DNA of 64,000 nt, from NCBI GenBank assembly GCA_947846985.1, contig CANTUZ010000020.1:2929959-2993958 (forward strand). The letters are read 5' to 3'. The DNA comes from Fratercula arctica. Taxonomy: Eukaryota; Chordata; Aves; Charadriiformes; Alcidae. The position numbers were made by a program, and so were the translations under genes. The notes under the pieces were generated by a model. It searched no databases. It saw only the letters and a program-made list of their open reading frames with translations, and was not told where the DNA came from. Below are positions 1 through 12,939 of the stretch, one piece after another. The first letter of the stretch is position 1, and every line of letters begins with the position of its first letter.

Positions 1-1080
1 AGTGCCAGCCCCGGACCCCCACCAGTGTCCCAGACCACCACATCCCACGCGGAAACTTTTGGGCTGGTGTTTCCGCCTACATCCCCCCCCGGGTGGGAAT
101 GGCCCCAGTGGGGTGGAGGTACCTTGGGGCAGAGGATGGAGCCGCCGGGGTCACCGAAGATCGCTCCTGGCCGGGTGCTTTTCGGGGTTCCCTGGTGGCA
201 GCGTCCTCGGGGTGCTGCTGACCACTTGCCATGTGCCGGGGCGAGTGTCACAGCCAAGGGGCTCACGGGCCAGTGACGCACAGGGACAACCTGCCACGAG
301 GCTGGGGAGGGTGACTCAAGGACACGGGGCAAGCTGGCATACAGGGATGGGGTTACGTCGGCCGCCCGTGAGTCACGCGTGGCACTGCCGGTGGTGGCTG
401 TGGCGAGCAGGGACGGCCAGCCCAGCACCTCCATCCTTCCTTCCCGCAGCCCCCTCGGGCCTCTTCTGGGGGTCCTGGTGTAGAACCCCCCCTTCACGGT
501 CTCCCCCGGGGCGTTTTGAGCCCACCAGCCCCTTGCAAAGCTGCTGGGTGCAGGCGCAGCGGAGCCCACCCGCGTTTCGAGGCGGCGAGAGGCCGGGGCG
601 GACACGGAAACGGGGCGTCTGCGTCAAACCAGGCGATTTTCCCAGGCACCGGAGCGGTCGGAAACAGCTCCCTCTGTTTGTGAGCTCTTTGTGGTGCGAT
701 GGGAAAGTCTGAACACTGACCCACTCCTTCCAGACGGAGCTTTGTCCCCCGGGCAGCAGCAAATGAGCATTAGATCTTAGTTACAGCTCCCCAGGCAGCA
801 GGGACAGGGGACGCGCCGTGGTGGAGGGTGCCTGGCCAGCACAGTGGGACATGGCTCTAATGCAAACCTGCTGGCAGGCCAGTCCCTGTCCCCAGCTGGG
901 GGAGGGGGGGGGGGGGCATCCCTGCACCCCTCAGTGTGCCGAGAGAACAGGCAAACTCATAGCATCGATGAGGGCTCTGAGCCCTTCACTCCTGAAAGCA
1001 GGCTCCAACCAAACCTCAGATCCCAGCACAGGATGTTCCCCCCTGCTCCAGCACTAAAAATCCCCCATTTTTCCTTCAAT
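1..1080. other. Intergenic sequence left of the IRAG-like gene
   Basis: I see no coding exon I can support here. Open frames exist on both strands but have proline/arginine-rich GC-driven composition, no family resemblance and no splice-phase support. The only local oddity is a run of G at about 903-916. The segment starts just past the poly(A) signal of the IRAG-like gene. Confidence 0.5.
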
Positions 1081-1086
1081 TTTATT
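1081..1086 (-). terminator. Poly(A) signal of the IRAG-like gene
   Basis: The plus strand reads TTTATT, which is AATAAA on the minus strand. It lies about 71 nt after the stop codon at 1157-1159. It is the first canonical hexamer after the stop and implies a very short 3' UTR. Confidence 0.6.
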
Positions 1087-1156
1087 ATTCTAGGGTTTTG
1101 GTGGTTTTCGGCGCGGGGAAGGAGCAGCGATGGCTGCCTCCCCCTTCCCGCTCTGG

Positions 1157-4100
1157 CTAGGCCTTGGGCGATGCCGCAGGCTGCAGCCGCTGCAGCTCCA
1201 GGACGCGGACGAGGAGGAGGAAGGCAATGCTCAGGAGAAGCAGCCATAAGAAAACCCAGTAGTGCTGCGGGAGGAAGAGCCACGGCCGCCACAGCTCCGC
1301 CGGGGACCCCTTCGACCTGGTGAGAAGGTGACACTTGTCATGCGGGCAGGGAGAGCAAATCCCACCTCTGCCCCAGCTGGGGATGAGGGGGGCATTTAAC
1401 TCAACCCCAAACCTCACTGGCCCTTTTGCAAACCTAACGGCAACAAGCCCGGGGAGGGCACGGGTCACCCGCAGCACACAGGGGAAACTGAGGCAGAGGA
1501 GGGTCCAGCTGGGGCAGCCAAGCAATATCCCAGCCTTCCACCACCAAATCCCCCAGCCTGTTTCCCACGTGCTGGCCACTGTGGGACCACAGAGAGTCCG
1601 GCAGCCGTGGGGGGGGTGCTGGGCACACGCAGGGTGCTGCTCACGTCAGCCCAAGCTGCTCCGGCTCCTCATCCCCTGCACTTGAGCCTCTGCCATCTGC
1701 CTCGGCTGCCGGCTCCCTGGTCATGGCGCTGCCCTGGCCCTGTGGCTCCAGCTCGCTCCTGGGGAGGGAGAGGACGGGATGCTGTGCTGTCCCCCATGGG
1801 CTAGTGACAGCTGGTGCCATGAGCTCCCCGCCACCCAGCGTGGTTACCTCTGGGTGCTGGGCCGGCGCTGGGCCCCCTCCCTCTCCGGCTCGCCGGCCGG
1901 CGCTGCTCGGCTGTCAGGGCTGGCACCTGGCTGGGCACCGAAGGTGGGAACATCAGTGGGGACCCAGCCCCCTGGTAGCACCGAGCCTGGGGACACACAT
2001 CCGACAGCGGGGCACAGCTCCTGTCTGTCCCCCCTGCGCGTGTCCTTACCAAGAGCTGCTTGGGGATGACGGCGATGCTGACTCTGCGGCGGGCAGACCC
2101 CTGCAACGGAGGGGCTGGGGGTGAGCACCGCACCGGCTGCCTCCCCTCGCTCCCCATCCCCTCCTTCCCCATCCCCGCCTTCCCAGCACAGACAAGGGAC
2201 ACCGAGGAGGAGAAGGGACACTGCCAGCCTCTCACCGTCCCTGGTGCTACGGGGGCAAGCCAGAATGCTGGTGAGATGAGGGAAGGTCAAAGCCAAGTGG
2301 GTTGCGCCTGTCAATGCTTCAAGCCGTGCTGGCGGGGCTGCCTACCCCCCTCCCCGAGCGCTCCCCTACCTCTTGAGCTGTAGGGGAATCAGTGCCGAAT
2401 TCGAGCTGGTGCTAGAGAACAGCCAAGCCTGCGGTTCTCGTTCTATGACCCTGCAAGGCAGAGGGACCTGCCTGAGATCTCCTGGACAAGCAGCCCCCAA
2501 CCCCAGGCACCCTGTGTCCCTAACCCCAGGCACCTTGTCTCCCCAGCCCCAGGCACCCTGTCTCCCCACACCCCTCCAAGTCTGCTCCTACATTTTTCCT
2601 CATCCCCAGCATTTCTAGCAGACCTTGCCCGCAGCGAGCACCTGGCAGGAGTGGCATTGCCCGGGGACTAGTGGGTGCGTGGGGACCGCCAGGCGAGGGA
2701 GAGCGGCAGGGCACAGGGAGGCGGTGGCTCTGGAGCTGCTGAATTGGGACCAGTTACCTGCTGGAAAGTTCGCATCAGGGGGTGAGGCTTCAGCCGTGGC
2801 TCCGCGTCGTCTGGGAGCAAAGAGAAGCAGTTTTACATCACCCCCAAAAATTAAGACGGGGCTGGTGCACAGATGGTTGCAAAGCTCCCTCCCATGGAAA
2901 GCTGTCCCAGCCACATGCTTGGCACGAGTCACAGGAGTGCCTCCAGCCAGGGGGACCTTTTCTGCATGCACGGCGATGGTGTGCGTGGGGTTTGGCGTCC
3001 AGGGACAGAGCGTCCTTTGTGTGCCCTGGGCCCCCCTGCCCCACATTCCCAGCTGGGCCACAGGACGATGGCTCTCCAGCCACCAGCACCTGCTCCCACG
3101 CTGCGTCTGCTGTTACACCGACCCCTCGCATTTGTCATCGCGTCCCAGCTGTCACCCCCCCTGGTGCCCAGTTCACACCACCCGCTGGCTCTGCGGTGCG
3201 GGGTCACACTGACCCCCTGGAGGGGTTCGGGACTGAGTCCCGCAGGGTCATCCCGTGCAAACCCCACACAGACCCCGGTGGCGGAGCCCACCTCACCCTG
3301 GGTCTCCGCCAGCTGCCGGTTGCGGGAGTTTTGCTGGATCAGGCGCTTCATCTCCTCCAGCTCCGCGTGCTCCCGCATGTGGTGCCGCTTCAGGTTCTCC
3401 ACGTGCTGGACCATCACCTCCGCCGCTCGGCTCATCCGGGCCTCCTGCGGCCAGGCAGCATGGGGGATCAGGCCCCCCCATCTCCTCCTCCCTAAGGACC
3501 CAGGTCCCCGCCAGTCCCCCACTGTGCATCCCACCGTGCCTCCACCCAGGGGGTGCAAATGCATCCCCTTCCTGCTCCCGAGGGCAGGCAGATCCCTTGC
3601 ACTCTGGTACGTGCAAACACGAGGTCAACGCCAGCACCAGGAGCAGGGACAAACTCCGACAAGCCCAGGGATGGGTCTCCAAGCCCAGCCGCAGCACCCT
3701 CCATGGCTCCCAGCCCTGGCAGGGGGTGCCACGCTATGCACGGACCTGATGGACAGCCCCCAGCTTCTCCGCAGTGCTGGTTGCCCGCTCAATGGCAGCT
3801 GCCAGCACAGCCAGGCTGCACTGCAGCTGCTCCAGCGTCTCCTTGCAGCCGGCGTCGGCACAGGATGGGCCCAGCCTCTGTGGAGGGAGAGGATGGAGCT
3901 GCCAGAGCCAGGACTTTGAGTTGTCCAAACCCCTCTGGGGCTGGATGTCCCCAGCAGTTGCCAGTCCCCTGCCCTGGTGCCCACCTACCTCCAGGGCAGC
4001 CCGGCACTGTCCCAGCTCCTCCTGGATGCTTTCCTCTGCCGCGTCCCGTGCCCGTTTCTCCACCTGTACCCGTTGCTGCAGGGTGAACACATCGCAGCGA

Positions 4101-7100
4101 AAAGCCAGGGCGAGGTGGGCAAAGGCTGCCTGCGGGGTGGGAGGGCGAGAGGTGGGACACAGGGCGAAGGGGAAGCCACCAGGGCCATGCGCTGCTGTCC
4201 CCAAGGCACAGACAGACCCCCTAGCATGCCACCAAGTAAGGCAGTGCTAAGGATAATTAGCGCTTGCCTTGCCCTAGCACCCGTTAGGCTGCTGCATGCT
4301 GGGGACAGTCCCTGTGAGATGCCAGCCTGACCGAGACACGTCCCCCAGGCAGCTGATAACGCATGGAAATCCCAAGCCCTCCTGGCAAGAGCACGCGCCG
4401 GGCAGACGCCAGCCCTCACTGCAGGTCCTGGCTGACAGTGGAGCCTGACTCAGCCCTGGCACTCACAGCAAAATTATTTTTATTAGCGCGGCTTCCACCA
4501 CCTCCCCGGCTAAGGGCGCTCTCGGTGAGCTGCAGAGCACTTTGTGGGATTGCCGGGCACATGGAGGACGGGCTCATTTTGCCATTAGAAATGCAGCTGC
4601 CTCGGAATGCCAACAGCATCGCCGGGAAAGGGATTTGTAAGGCGGCTGCCAGGGGACTGCAGTGCCTGGAGGACGGCCAGGAGCAGGGCACAGCCCTGGG
4701 ACTGTGAGCCAGCAAGGCGTCCATCCCTCTGTCCCCCTTCCCCAGCCCACCCGTGGCCCCCGGCAGCCCTCACCTCCACATCCTGCTCTGTCAAAGCCAC
4801 CCTGCAGAAAGAGAAGTGCTGTCAGGGATGGAGGCACCACGGGGACTACATGCCGAAAATGCCCTTGGTCTGCTCCCAAGGGTGCCAGGGGTGTCAGCCA
4901 CCACCAGGAGTGGGGACCCAAGTGCCCCTCGCTTGGAAAGCAGCTCTTGTGAAGTGGAAAAGGAAGAAAGTCCAATCCCTGGACAACTCGGTGCCCTGGG
5001 ACCTCCCCTGCCCCGTAGCCCCCAGAGGGATGCAGATGCTCACTGGTCTTACCCGTGCAAGCCTAGTCTCTCCAGCACCGAGAGCTCACTGGGGAAAATC
5101 AGCACCGGATCCTCCGGGGTTTCTGCATCTGCAGGGAGGCAGTAATGCCACGGGAGAGACCACACATGAAAGCTTTTTCTTGGCCTTTCCTCCTCCCTCT
5201 CCCCTCCTGCCCCAGCAGGGACCAGGTGCCTGTGGAATGGGACTGTCCCAATCCTTCCCCCAGCATCAGAGGGGCTTCGTGTCCCCACGGGCCAGTGCCC
5301 CCTTCCCCATGTCCCCACCAAGGGAGCAAACCCCATCAGGCCATGCCATTCCCACACTTGTCCCCAACTACTTCAAGCCTTCCCCTGAGGAGACCCAGCT
5401 GGGATGTGGGACAGGGACTCACCCGGGATGTGGGATGGGGACTCACCCACCTTCCTCGGTCCAGTCACTGTCCCCAGTGCGCACAGCCAGCTCCTGCCTG
5501 CCCGTGCATGGCACCTGGGGGGCACAAGGGCACTGTCGGAGCAAACCCCTCCCTGACACTGGACACATCCCAAAAAGAGCAGCACCAAGCAGCTGGGGGG
5601 CTGGCCAAGCCCAAGGGGCCAGGGACCCCCAACCTGACACCCTCCCCTCCCTCTCACCTCACCGGCGCACTCCACGCTCTGCTCACTCCCAGCCAAAACC
5701 CCGTCTGGGTGCCCTTGGGGACTGCTCATCCTGCCTGGGGACAGAAAGGGTGGTGGGAGCTGGGCAGCAGCGTCCCCTACCCAGCCTGACACCACTTTAA
5801 GGGAGACCCCCGGAAAACACCGCTGGCATTTCTGCAGCCTGCAGGCTCCCAGGGGGCATGGGCTGGCAGGTGCCCCCCAAAAATACCACTGTGGGGTTAA
5901 GGGAGCTGCAGCCAGGCTGGGCCAGGGCAGGGGGAGGAGGGTGAGGGGTCTGGTGCAGCGTGTGGGTTACAGGTGGTAAGGCACAACTCTGAGGAGCTGC
6001 AGGGGACGGGGACGGGGTCCCCAGGGTGGGAGGGGTGTGGGGTTGCAGGCAGGTGCTGCCAGGCCAGGGGACACCCTCCTGCTGGACCCGTGCAACGTTA
6101 CTCAGGGAGGGAGGGTGCAAAACCCACCCCTTTCCCCCCATCCCCAGCCTGGGCTGCCCTTACCTTCATCTGGAGACGCAGGGAGCCCGGCCAGCACTGC
6201 CTGCTGCTCCCTGCGGAGAGAAGCCTGGGTAAACCCCAAAGAAACTCCAGCAGCAGAGGCAGCATCCCACCCCCTCTGCCCTTCCCCAGCCACCACAGCA
6301 CTCTTTGATGGAATGCTGTTCTGGACCTGGGTACTTTCCGAGCATCCTCTGCAGCCCGCTCCGTCCCCGTCCCCTCTCTCCTGGCACAGGCGCAGCAGCC
6401 CTCTCTGCTCCTGCGGCCGCCGCAGAGCCACCACTGAGGAGCCCGTCGAAGCCGTTTCCAGCCAGCAATGAGTCACCGGCCCACAGCCGTGTTTCTCCTC
6501 AGCACATTTTTTTTTTTTTTGCCCTAGCTGCCAAGCGGACCTTGCTGCGAGCTGGCCCCTTCACAGGCACCACAACAAACCCAGCCGCCAGCAGAGCCCG
6601 GGCGCCATCTCACGTCACTGCCGTGGGGACGGCAGGCCTTGGCACACGCTCTTGCCCCCCAGAAGTGCACTGGGATGCCCTTGCCACCCCAAAACCCTAT
6701 CCTGGGTGCAAGGAAGTCTGGCAGCTCTATAGCATCCCTGCTCGCTAGGGCTGGGGATGCTGGAGCACAGCAGGGATGGCAGGTCACCTGTGCACGGACA
6801 TACAGAGGCTGCCATGCGAACAGCACTCTGCGGCCTCATGCAGGAGCTCAGCACCCACCTGGGAAGGGGTTTGAACCCCCAAACTTTGATCTTGGCTCTG
6901 GACAGGGCTACAACAGGCTTTTCCCTTTCCTCCCTACAAGCATGGGGATTGTTCCCCGGGAACCATGGCCACAGAAGGGGCTGCTGTGCTCAGAGCAGGG
7001 TGATGCTCCAGCCAGCATCCCCCTCTTGCCTGGCACGGCCATCCCCGTCCCATCCTCGCTAGCACCCCGAGAGAGCTGTGGGGTGAGCCTTTCGTGCACA

Positions 7101-7225
7101 TACCTCCGAGGCGAGGGGCTGGGTCGGCAGCTCGTCCTCTGCCGCTGCCGCCGTCGGCGCCCCTGGGCAGGTCCCTGCGCCTCCTCTTCCCCCTCTCCCA
7201 GCGAGGTCCCTGCAAGCGCCTTCAT
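1157..7225 (-). CDS. IRAG/LRMP (MRVI1)-family coiled-coil, tail-anchored membrane protein
   Basis: Thirteen coding exons, read right to left: 7104-7225, 6164-6210, 5658-5734, 5451-5514, 5053-5128, 4774-4801, 3989-4129, 3746-3877, 3297-3444, 2758-2810, 2050-2100, 1848-1930, 1157-1316. All have AG/GT boundaries and matching phases, giving 1182 nt (393 aa). The family core lies at residues 114-278: AAFAHLALAFRCDVFTL at 139-155, SLAVLAAAIERATSTAEKLG in exon 8, and SRAAEVMVQHVENLKR in exon 9. These align with LRMP/Jaw1 and IRAG1 as I recall them. A basic RRRVS site follows (Ser304, exon 11), like the RRRVSVAVVPK segment of IRAG1. A single hydrophobic helix spans residues 360-377, leaving a 16-residue tail. 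Known relatives bind inositol trisphosphate receptors at the ER or outer nuclear membrane; a similar role here is inference. The start is uncertain. The ATG at 7225 has a weak context (C at -3), and an in-frame ATG at 5729 has a better one and would give 335 aa. It is shorter than both human paralogues. Confidence 0.85.
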
Positions 7226-10200
7226 TTGCGAAGCGTGGAGGCTCCAGGACCAGCACACCTATCACGAGAGACACATATTAGCTGTGCGCAGATGGGAGAA
7301 CGCCTCTAAATGTTATATTTTTAAAGCATTTTCTCACCCAGCAGGAGCTCCAAGCTCCTCTGCTTAGCGTGGAGGCATCTGTGGGAAAAGAGGGGGGGAG
7401 GCCCGTTGCAATTCAGGGGGATGCTGCTGGGATCCGGGCGGGCACTGAGCGAGGCAAGGGAGGAATTTATTACAAGCCCCTGAGGGTGGACTTTCCCTCT
7501 CACTGCCTCCATTTCCCTCCCACGGGTGATCCTTGCGCTTGTGATGTGGGTCATCTCCATGGGTGGAGATAAGTTTGCACCCACCTACTGGTGCAGAGCG
7601 GGAGCGAGCTGCTGTACCCCAGGTTGGGGACAGTCCCATCCCCGAGCATCCCCTGACAGGCCAGCTCCCAGATAGGCAAATATAAGACATTCCCGAGTCC
7701 AAGGGAGATTGGACATCACATTCAAGCTGTTTTGCAACATTTAAAAATCGGAGAAAGCCAGCAGAAAGTCCACAAAGTTCCTCTCCCAGCCCACAATAAA
7801 GTCACTGCGCAGAAGGGACTCTCCTGCAGGATGTGTCTCCTCAGGAGCTGTGCCCACAGACATGCAGATATGGGGCAGAAGGAGATTTATTTTAATTTTT
7901 TTTTGGCCAGGAAATGAAATGCAGCAGAGATTTAAGGGGACAGAGGGCAGGGACTGGTGGCAGCCCCACATGCCTGTGCAAAGCCTTGGTGAAGCTCAGT
8001 CCCCCCCATGCCAAGTGGGGCCATCACCCATCTCCCAGAGCCTGCTCAGCCCCGATGGAGGTGTAAAAGCAAGTAGCACTTGGCATCCATCAAAACAAGC
8101 CCATTTCATGCCTATACACTGAAAATTGTCCCCAGCACCTCTGGCAAGGGGTCCAGGAGCCCCCAGCCACCAGGGATCAGGCAAACTCATCACATCAGCG
8201 AGCACCAGAGTTTTCCCAAGGGCTGGTCCCTGCTGCAAAGCATTCGCTCCGTAACAGCCACAGCAGACCCCGCAGCCTGCTCGTTTAGTCCAGCTCAGCC
8301 AGCCTTACAGACACTCGCTCCTTATCTTTGATTTACGGAAGGAAATACAGAAGCACGCAGCTCGTTTGCCCAGCGTGGCATAAATAACCCTCCGGGAAGC
8401 CAGACCGAGCGCTTTCCCTTGGCTCGGCGACTTTGCCAAACGCTCCCCGGGTCGTTACCTGCCTGAATTTGTCTCAAGCAGCCGAAGGTAGATGCTGGGG
8501 CCACCCAGCTCGGACCCAGCACTCGGCGCTGTCGGGTCCCCAGCAAACCTGGGAGGGGGGTCAGGGGATGCGGTGCAGCCGGCAGACGGCGGGTCGGGGG
8601 ATGCCGGGACCCCACGCAGTGCAAGCTGCTGGCGGCAGATTCTCCCCGGAGGGGAGAGCGATCACATCTGCGGCAGAAGGAGCTGCCAGGGAAGAGCTCG
8701 ATGCAAGAAGGCCTTTAAAGGACATGCCCGAGAGCGGCTGGGAGCTCCCTGCGTGGTCCGGGGCGGGCTGAATGGGTTGCAGGTGGCCAGGCGACCTCTG
8801 CTTTCGGTGTGGGGCCAGATCCCACACCTGCTCTTCGGAGGTGAGAGCCGTTACCCAGAGCTGGGAGAGACCACGGCTGCTCCCTCCGTGCCCTATGTCC
8901 GCAGAGCGGAGCAGACCTGAGTGGCAGCATCTCCCTGGCAGGAGGCTCAGCGCAGGGCGGTGGCACTCAGGACCTCCACGAAGAAGGAGGATCCCCCCAT
9001 GCCTTCATGGGGGGCACAGCACCAGGCTGAACCAGGATGAGTGACAAGGAGCCCCTGTAGCATTGTATGTGATGATGCCAAGAAGCCGCTCTGCCCAGGA
9101 CCCCAATCCCTCCTGCCCATCTCGGCATCCCCACTTTCCCCCCGGGCAACACCCTCACTGCCTCTTGCCCTTCCCACCCCCTTTGCTCAAATCCATCACA
9201 TCCTCTAAAGCCGCTTTCTTCCCCTAATGAGCTTACATGGAGTCAGACTCGATGCTCAGCACTGCAGAGGACCGGGCTGCAAGCTGGCAGACGCTTGTTC
9301 CCCCCCCAGCTTCATGCCCGGGGACCCTGATGTACCACGAGGAACAAGGCAGGTCCTTGGGGGTCTACAAATCTCATAAGCCCTGAGAGGTCAGTCAGCA
9401 AATGGCATCTCCCAGACCCAGGGCAGGACTGGCCCAGCCTCATGCCCATCTGCTGAGAGTGCAGGATGTGGCCCCAGGGCCAGGGAGCAGCCGGGGCGGG
9501 GGGACAGCGGGGCTGAGAGAGCCCGTTTGCAGCTTTGAAGCAGGAGCTGTGCTGTGCCACAGGGGGATGAGGCTTTGGTAAAGGCCACCAACAACGGTCG
9601 CCCACCACGTCAGGATTTCAAACGTCCTTGAAGCTTCAGGGGTGGGTTTTCCCCTCTTGGGGCGAACACCTCCTGCTTGGACCTGACCCAAAAGCTGCTG
9701 AGTAATCACGAGTCATCTTAGGGGAAGAATAACCCCAAATTCCTGTGCTGTCTTCCCTGTAACACACACACATAGCAACACACGCTGTGGTATGCATGAT
9801 TAGCACCAATTAATGACAACTCATCCCAAGGTCACAGCACCAGGAAGACACTGGACATGCTGAAAGGCAGACTGGCACTGGCACAATCTTACATATCCTC
9901 TGCCTTTCCTTAAAAACATCTCCCCGGGGATTTCTGCTCCTCTCCAGCCCTCTAAGTTTTCTGTCCATCTCCAAGAGTTTCCAGGGGCAAGGGCTGACCA
10001 CTTGTGCTTCTTTTTAGACAAGGGTCTGCTGAGACAGGCTTCCTGGAGCGAGCAGGTCACCTGGCCCAAGAGGATGCTCAGGGCTTGCGATGGCAGGGCT
10101 GGATCCATCCCGCAGGTGAGTACATCCATGCACGTCCATCCGGAGGCAGCCGAGCCTGGGTGCAGTGATAACCTCAAGCAGCAGAGCTTCCCCCTTCCCC

Positions 10201-12939
10201 CCAGTGCTTTCCCAGCTGCTCACCCAGTTTCCCAACTGGCTGGTACCTCAAAACGCAGGTCAATTCTCCATGAAGTCAGGTTTGCATTAGCCCTGCCAGT
10301 CCCGGCACTGGGATAACTCGCCTACAGGCATCCCTGTGTTTCAGAGAGGGGAAATCTGAGCAGAGGAGAAGACTCTTCCTCTGGGCTGAGACTCAGTAGA
10401 TGGAGCCCATCACCACTCCCCTCCTCGAGGAACCCCCCCGCCTACATTACATGAGCATCTGCTTGGGCACGTGGGTCTACACTATATAATTTATTGTTGA
10501 GCCCTTTTTCTAGCCAAGCACAAGGTCTCTTCTCAACAGAGCCTGCAGCCAAGGCTCCCGTAGCAGGGCATGGAAGTAAAAGCACCTTTAAGGCATGACT
10601 GCAGAGCAGACAGAGGGTCCAAAACCAGGGGATGGAGGACGGACACCTTTGCAAACACCAGTGCCTTGCCACCAACACAGCCTGGTCCCACTGGCCCCCT
10701 CCCCACAGAGACCCCAGTTCCTCCCCGAGAGCAGCAGCCTGGCACTGGGCTGGCAGCAGATCAGGCTCCGCAGCCTCTGCTCTAGTGTCCTGGCAGGTCC
10801 GCGGCAGCAGCAAGTTGCTCTGTGGGTGACACAGACCTAAGGACACCATCGTGTCAGTTCCCCACACCAGAATAGAGCTTTTCCGCTCAAAAACTCCTCT
10901 AATCCCTCCCACACGTGGGTGCTGAGGGGTTCAATACGAGGCACTGCCCCTCTGTGCAAACTACCCCATTCAAAGAGCGTCTAAAATCATTGCTTAAAAG
11001 CACCCGGGGATTTTTACGTATTCTTATCTTTAACCTGGGAGCATCGTGACTACAGTCTAGGTATCGTAGGGCCTCAAACAAGCAGAAGCAGCCCAGCTCC
11101 CCATGCACAGACCTGTTCAGCGGGGATGAACAAGACCCTGCGGGGAGATCTCCAGCCCAGAGAGGGGAGCGGCAGCCAGCGGCCGCGGGCTCTGCGTTTG
11201 CCCCTCGTATCTCCTTCCAGTGAGGTCCCACCAGCGACGCAGCAGCCTATGGCGACGGCATCTTCCCAGGGCTCCTCCAGAGGCGGAGCTGAACTTGCAG
11301 CTCAGATCCCAGGGACCACGGTCATCTGGATTAATCCACTTCTGGGAGGAAAGCTGCTCAGACCAACTGCTGATGCGGCAAACGTGATTTATTAGATCTG
11401 TACAGGGGACCCAACCATAAAGCAACACCCCAGCCCTGCAGCAAATTCATCTTCATGCGGCCCTGATCTCCCCAGCTGACAGAGACCTGGCAGCTACTGG
11501 AGAACCCAAGGGAGAACACGATTCTCTTATGATTAAAAGGCTGTTGGAAAAAAAAAAAAAACAAACTGATGAGAAAGAGGAGTTTTGCTTCTTTTGGTTC
11601 AGTTTTAACTCCCAGGTTGAGCAAAGGAGACCGCCGAGCCACGGCCTGAGCAGTCCAGCCTCACATCTGGGTGTCACCGCCACCAGATTTCAAGGCAAAA
11701 TTGCATCAGCGTATTCGGGATGATGTGCGTGTGATTAACAGGTCGTTATTGAAACGCGGTTACCTCCAGGGAGAAGCGGGGTGACTTTATCAGCTCCCAG
11801 CAGGAGGGGGACACAGCAACTACCCCGCTGTGCCCGCAGCTCCCGTTTGGAAAGGGGCAGCTCCTCAGGGACACGGACCGAGGTGGGCTGTCTCCTGCGT
11901 GGCTCTGATGGCTGTTGTTTAATGTCCATAGGTGCAGCATTTGCACGTCTCTGCCCACCCAAAGCAGGTTCTCTGCTGACCCATAACAGCACCCAGATGC
12001 CACCTGGGGAGCGGAGAGAGCATCTTCTCGTGAAACTGGTTCAAAAATCACGGTGGGAGGATGGGGAGGCAGCAGAGTGGACAGATAACCCATGCAACTG
12101 CGCAGAATTAATGTCCTTAAAAAACCCAAAGAAACTATTAGGCCAAAAAGGGAATTCCCCTCCCAACTATGAAGGAGACAAATCTCTACAAACAGAAGAG
12201 GAAGCAAATGAGGAACCACTGTCAAATAGCGCCAGTAAATCAGCTGAAAATTATACACTGCCTTCTACACGGAGCCTAGGAAACCTCCAAGACAGCCCTT
12301 CAGACCTTCCCCTTCACCAACTCGTTAATAAATCAGGACAAGGACAAACCCAGCTCCTAAGGTTCTGCTGAGCTTTAAAAACTGACTGATGTTTTATGCC
12401 ACGTCCACCGCTTTGCACTGTGCAGGCTGGATTTTAAAGTTCTTGAGAGGGTCAAGAGGAGTCAAAAGTAAAGTTTTCCATGCGGATGCTACCAAACATC
12501 GCATAAACAAGCAGTCTTCCCCCCGGCATGTCTAGTGTCTCCAGGGTTCCCTTCCAATTCTCCTAACGTGACTGTTATCTCTCCCGTACGCCCCAGAGGA
12601 ATCCACGGTACACGATAAGCTGCCGCCGAGAGCAAAACCAGGGCTAAGAAGTCTCATTCCACAAGCCAGCATAATGCTTCCCAGCAGAACAGGACCCCGC
12701 CCCCCCCCCCGCCTTGCAGTTTGCAAAGCTTGACTACTGTTTCTTGCAAAAACCACGTAGGCTGGCCCAAAGCACAGCTCCTAGTACTTCCAGATGAGTT
12801 GGAAGCGCAAGCTGCATACGGCACGTAGCAACCAAGAACAGCCTGTCAAAATGAGACCGTTGCCTAAAGAAACCAGCGAGGAGTTACAAAACCAAACATC
12901 CATCGGGGAGGAGGCGCACACCGCAGGCAGGAGATTTCA
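7226..12939. other. Intergenic sequence between the IRAG-like gene and the RPL10A relic
   Basis: I found no exon, RNA gene or transposon I can support in these 5.7 kb. The 5' UTR and promoter of the IRAG-like gene should lie at its left end, but I see no clear TATA box or CpG island to fix them. A 196-codon plus-strand frame at 11781-12371 has no recognised relatives. Confidence 0.45.

Noticed and set aside
2873..3919. 348-codon plus-strand frame
   Set aside because: It is antisense to exons of the IRAG-like gene, with no family resemblance.
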